Origin: Clostridia bacterium
GTDB lineage: Bacteria; Bacillota; Clostridia; Oscillospirales; CAG-272
Direction: 5' to 3'
Assembly: GCA_017540175.1 (NCBI GenBank)
Contig: JAFYBN010000038.1
Span: 1-51,610 of the forward strand
DNA length: 51,610 nucleotides
Shown here piece after piece: positions 49,694 to 51,610 of this stretch; the first letter of the stretch is position 1; each line of letters begins with the position of its first letter. The translations under genes were made by a program, and so were the position numbers. The notes beneath the pieces are model-generated. The model worked only from the letters and a program-made list of their open reading frames with translations, was not told the DNA's origin and searched no databases.

Positions 49694-51343
49694 ATGAAAG
49701 ACAAACATCTCCGTCTTCGCCTCCTTGACGAAGGCTATGACATCTTCGCGCCCCGTGAGGGTCAGACCTGGGGATACCGCTACGGACCTTCCATCATGCG
49801 GCACGGCGACGGAAGGGTCGATGCGTGGTTCGCCTCCCCAGGGGGCGGCGGCGTGGAAGCGGACTGGTTCACGTACAAGCATTCGGACGACGACGGCCGC
49901 ACTTGGTCCGACGAAAAGGTCGTGATGTACCCGACGCCGGAATCCATGGATCTCTTTTCCGTCTGCGATCCGGCGGTCATCCGGATCGACGGATGGTACT
50001 ATATGGGCTATACCTCCACGATCTATGAAAACGGCGGGGGCGTATGCAACAACGCCTTCGTGGCGAGATCCCAGAATCCGGACGGGCCGTGGCAGAAATG
50101 GACCGGCTCCGGCTGGGGGGAGACGCGTGAAACCACGGACGAGAACGGGAATCCGCTCACGCTCCGCTGGCAGGGGAATCCCGCTCCGATCGTCTACTAC
50201 GACGAGCCGTGGGAGAACTGGGGCGCGGGAGAGCCGAGCTTCGTGAAGGTCGGCTCCACCCTGTACATGTATTACACCTGGAACTCGAAGGACAAGGACG
50301 GCCGCGGCTTCAGTCAGACGCGCGTCGCCACGGCCGATCTCACGGCGGGCGACGACTGGCCCCGGACGCTGACGCCCCGCGGAGTCGCCATCCGACGCCC
50401 GGGCGGCTGTGACTCCAGCGACGTCGTCTACGTGGACGAAGCGGAGAAATTCCTGATCCTCTGCACAGATCGCCGCTTCACCGAACAGAGCTGTCTGGCG
50501 GTCTACGAGTCCGACGACGGGCTCAGCTTTACCCGTGTCTGCGAGGTCCGCACGCACGTAGGCGAGAGATGCCACAACTGCGGGATCGCGGGCGGGGAGG
50601 ACAGGCACGTCTCTCTGAAGGACTCCACGCTCGTCGGGTACGCCTACGGCAGCCGGTGGGGATTCTGGGGAACGCGCTTTCACAGCGCGGTCATCGAATT
50701 GACCGACGAACCGGATTTTTCGGACGCGGAGAAACCCGCCGCGCCATACCCGGTCGATGGATGGCCCATGCCCGACGAGCCGTGGCCGATCCATCTGACG
50801 ACCTTGCCGCACTTCCACGTTTTGAAGGTTTCCCGCGGGTCGGAGCGGATCGATCTCGAATGGTGCGATACCGCGTACAATTTTCTTCCCTGCCCGGAGG
50901 AGGAAGTGACCGTGGACGGGTATGACCCGCAGATCGTGCGGTTTGAGGGACTGAGCTGTATTCCGCTCCGTCCCGGCTTCACCTGCGCCGTCGCGCATTG
51001 GAAGGGGCGGTGCGTCGAGTTCCCGATCACGGTCCAGCCGGAATCCATGCCCGACCGGTCGGAAGACGAGGGAAAGCGCAAGCTCGCCGCGTTCCTCCCG
51101 CAGGTTTTGGAATACCGGCTTTCGCTCTCCGCGAACGAGCTGAAACAGCTCCGCGGGCGCGGGATCTACGATGACGGCAGCTGGTTTGAGGTATGGAAAG
51201 GGATCCATCTTTCCGGGTATGACGAAACGGTGCTCGCTGTTGAGAACGGTTCGGATTTCTACGCGCTGAAAACGGGGGAAACCTCCCTCAGGGCGGAATG
51301 CGAAGGGTTTTCCTTCACGGTGCGGGTGGTCGTCACGCCCTGA
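49694..51343 (+). CDS. Cytoplasmic five-bladed beta-propeller glycosidase-like protein
   Basis: The ATG at 49694 follows an AAAGGAG site; 549 residues without a signal peptide. The first 370 residues read as propeller blades with GH43/GH32/GH117-like motifs: WGYRYGPSIMRHGDGRVDAWFA, a DDGRTWSDEKVV blade, VCDPAVIRIDGWYYMGYTST with an Asp in the usual catalytic place, AGEPSFVKVGSTLYMYYTW, and DSSDVVYVDEAEKFLIL. The last 150 residues form beta-rich, possibly Ig-like domains. The exact family is not certain and no complete catalytic triad can be named. The gene is separate from the GH3 gene by 97 bp without a clear promoter, so co-transcription is possible. Confidence 0.6.
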   Translation: MKDKHLRLRLLDEGYDIFAPREGQTWGYRYGPSIMRHGDGRVDAWFASPGGGGVEADWFTYKHSDDDGRTWSDEKVVMYPTPESMDLFSVCDPAVIRIDGWYYMGYTSTIYENGGGVCNNAFVARSQNPDGPWQKWTGSGWGETRETTDENGNPLTLRWQGNPAPIVYYDEPWENWGAGEPSFVKVGSTLYMYYTWNSKDKDGRGFSQTRVATADLTAGDDWPRTLTPRGVAIRRPGGCDSSDVVYVDEAEKFLILCTDRRFTEQSCLAVYESDDGLSFTRVCEVRTHVGERCHNCGIAGGEDRHVSLKDSTLVGYAYGSRWGFWGTRFHSAVIELTDEPDFSDAEKPAAPYPVDGWPMPDEPWPIHLTTLPHFHVLKVSRGSERIDLEWCDTAYNFLPCPEEEVTVDGYDPQIVRFEGLSCIPLRPGFTCAVAHWKGRCVEFPITVQPESMPDRSEDEGKRKLAAFLPQVLEYRLSLSANELKQLRGRGIYDDGSWFEVWKGIHLSGYDETVLAVENGSDFYALKTGETSLRAECEGFSFTVRVVVTP

Positions 51344-51383
51344 AAGGGCTCGTTCGCCGGTCTGACCGAAGAAACGGAAGGGC

Positions 51384-51610
51384 CTGTCGCAAATAGTCCC
51401 AAAAGTTTTCGTCCACCTTTTTCAAAAGGTGGTGGGGTGTCGGGGCAACGCCCTGACCCGAGGTCCGCAGACCTCGGAACACCCAAGACACAGAAAGAGA
51501 TCCTCTTTTTGGTCCTTTTTCTCCTCGATAAAGGAGAAAAAGGACAGCTGTCGGCTCTGAAAAGCAAGCGGGCTGTTGCATTTCTCCGTTTTCTGGAGTT
51601 AATGCGACAG
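51384..51610. mobile_element. Hairpin-rich MITE-like element bounded by short inverted repeats
   Basis: CTGTCGCA at 51384-51391 and TGCGACAG at 51603-51610 are exact inverted repeats. Between them lie three hairpins: CCACCTTT with AAAGGTGG (51413-51432), CCGAGGTC with GACCTCGG (51458-51477), and a 13-bp stem TCCTTTTTCTCCT with AGGAGAAAAAGGA (51513-51544). The right end is itself an imperfect palindrome from 51573. There is no gene inside. The shape is that of a non-autonomous transposable element or dispersed intergenic repeat. The window ends exactly at the right repeat, which would fit an assembly break at a multi-copy sequence. The first part could also serve as a terminator for the gene at 49694. 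Confidence 0.6.

Overview
The window looks like a chromosomal carbohydrate-use and cell-surface region of an uncultured, high-GC member of the Clostridia (Bacillota). The evidence is sigma-A promoters with TTGACA/TTGATT and TATAAT boxes at 17-bp spacing, strong AGGAGG ribosome binding sites, TTG and GTG starts, many lipoproteins with clear lipoboxes, Gram-positive C-terminal surface anchors, a CotH-type kinase and ECF-like sigma factors. There is no rRNA, tRNA, CRISPR array, phage or transposase gene, and almost no housekeeping gene.

Bases 1-37,100 hold small catabolic modules. Most pair one solute-binding lipoprotein with one cytoplasmic enzyme and often a regulator: a LacI regulator with a solute-binding protein (SBP) and a six-hairpin glycosidase (0.6-5 kb); a decayed SBP with a CBM9-like protein and a SagB-type oxidoreductase (5.2-8 kb); an SBP with a proline iminopeptidase-like hydrolase (8.7-11.4 kb); an AraC regulator and GH32 next to GH172 and an SBP, which looks like a fructan locus (17.4-22.9 kb); a cytosolic 5'-nucleotidase-like phosphatase with an SBP (23-26.3 kb); an SBP divergent from an AraC regulator (26.5-29.2 kb); and a second six-hairpin glycosidase with a frameshifted SBP (33.1-37 kb). 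The SBPs are paralogues, and no carbohydrate ABC permease lies nearby, so they either share a transporter encoded elsewhere or act as surface glycan binders. Between the modules lie a surface cluster (11.6-17.4 kb: SGNH esterase, two proteins built from a repeated GGWF module, CotH kinase) and a three-repeat surface protein (29.4-31.1 kb). Two of the surface proteins share a C-terminal SPNTFD sorting signal.

A sigma factor and its probable anti-sigma partner (31.3-32.9 kb) are preceded by a structured leader in which two hairpins compete for the same bases.

Bases 37,200-47,880 are the most unusual part: an apparent operon with an ECF-like sigma factor, an ABC-2 permease duplicated within one polypeptide and carrying an anti-sigma-like N-terminus, an ABC ATPase, and five paralogous lipoproteins that all keep the motif C-x-D-P-L-C-x-H followed by a further Cys. 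I read it as a sigma-controlled envelope sensing or efflux system. Its function is unknown to me and it is the best candidate here for something undescribed.

The right end has a membrane-anchored GH3 N-acetylhexosaminidase, a beta-propeller glycosidase-like protein, and a hairpin-rich, inverted-repeat-bounded element that looks like a MITE and may mark a contig end. All family calls come from reading motifs; no database search was run.
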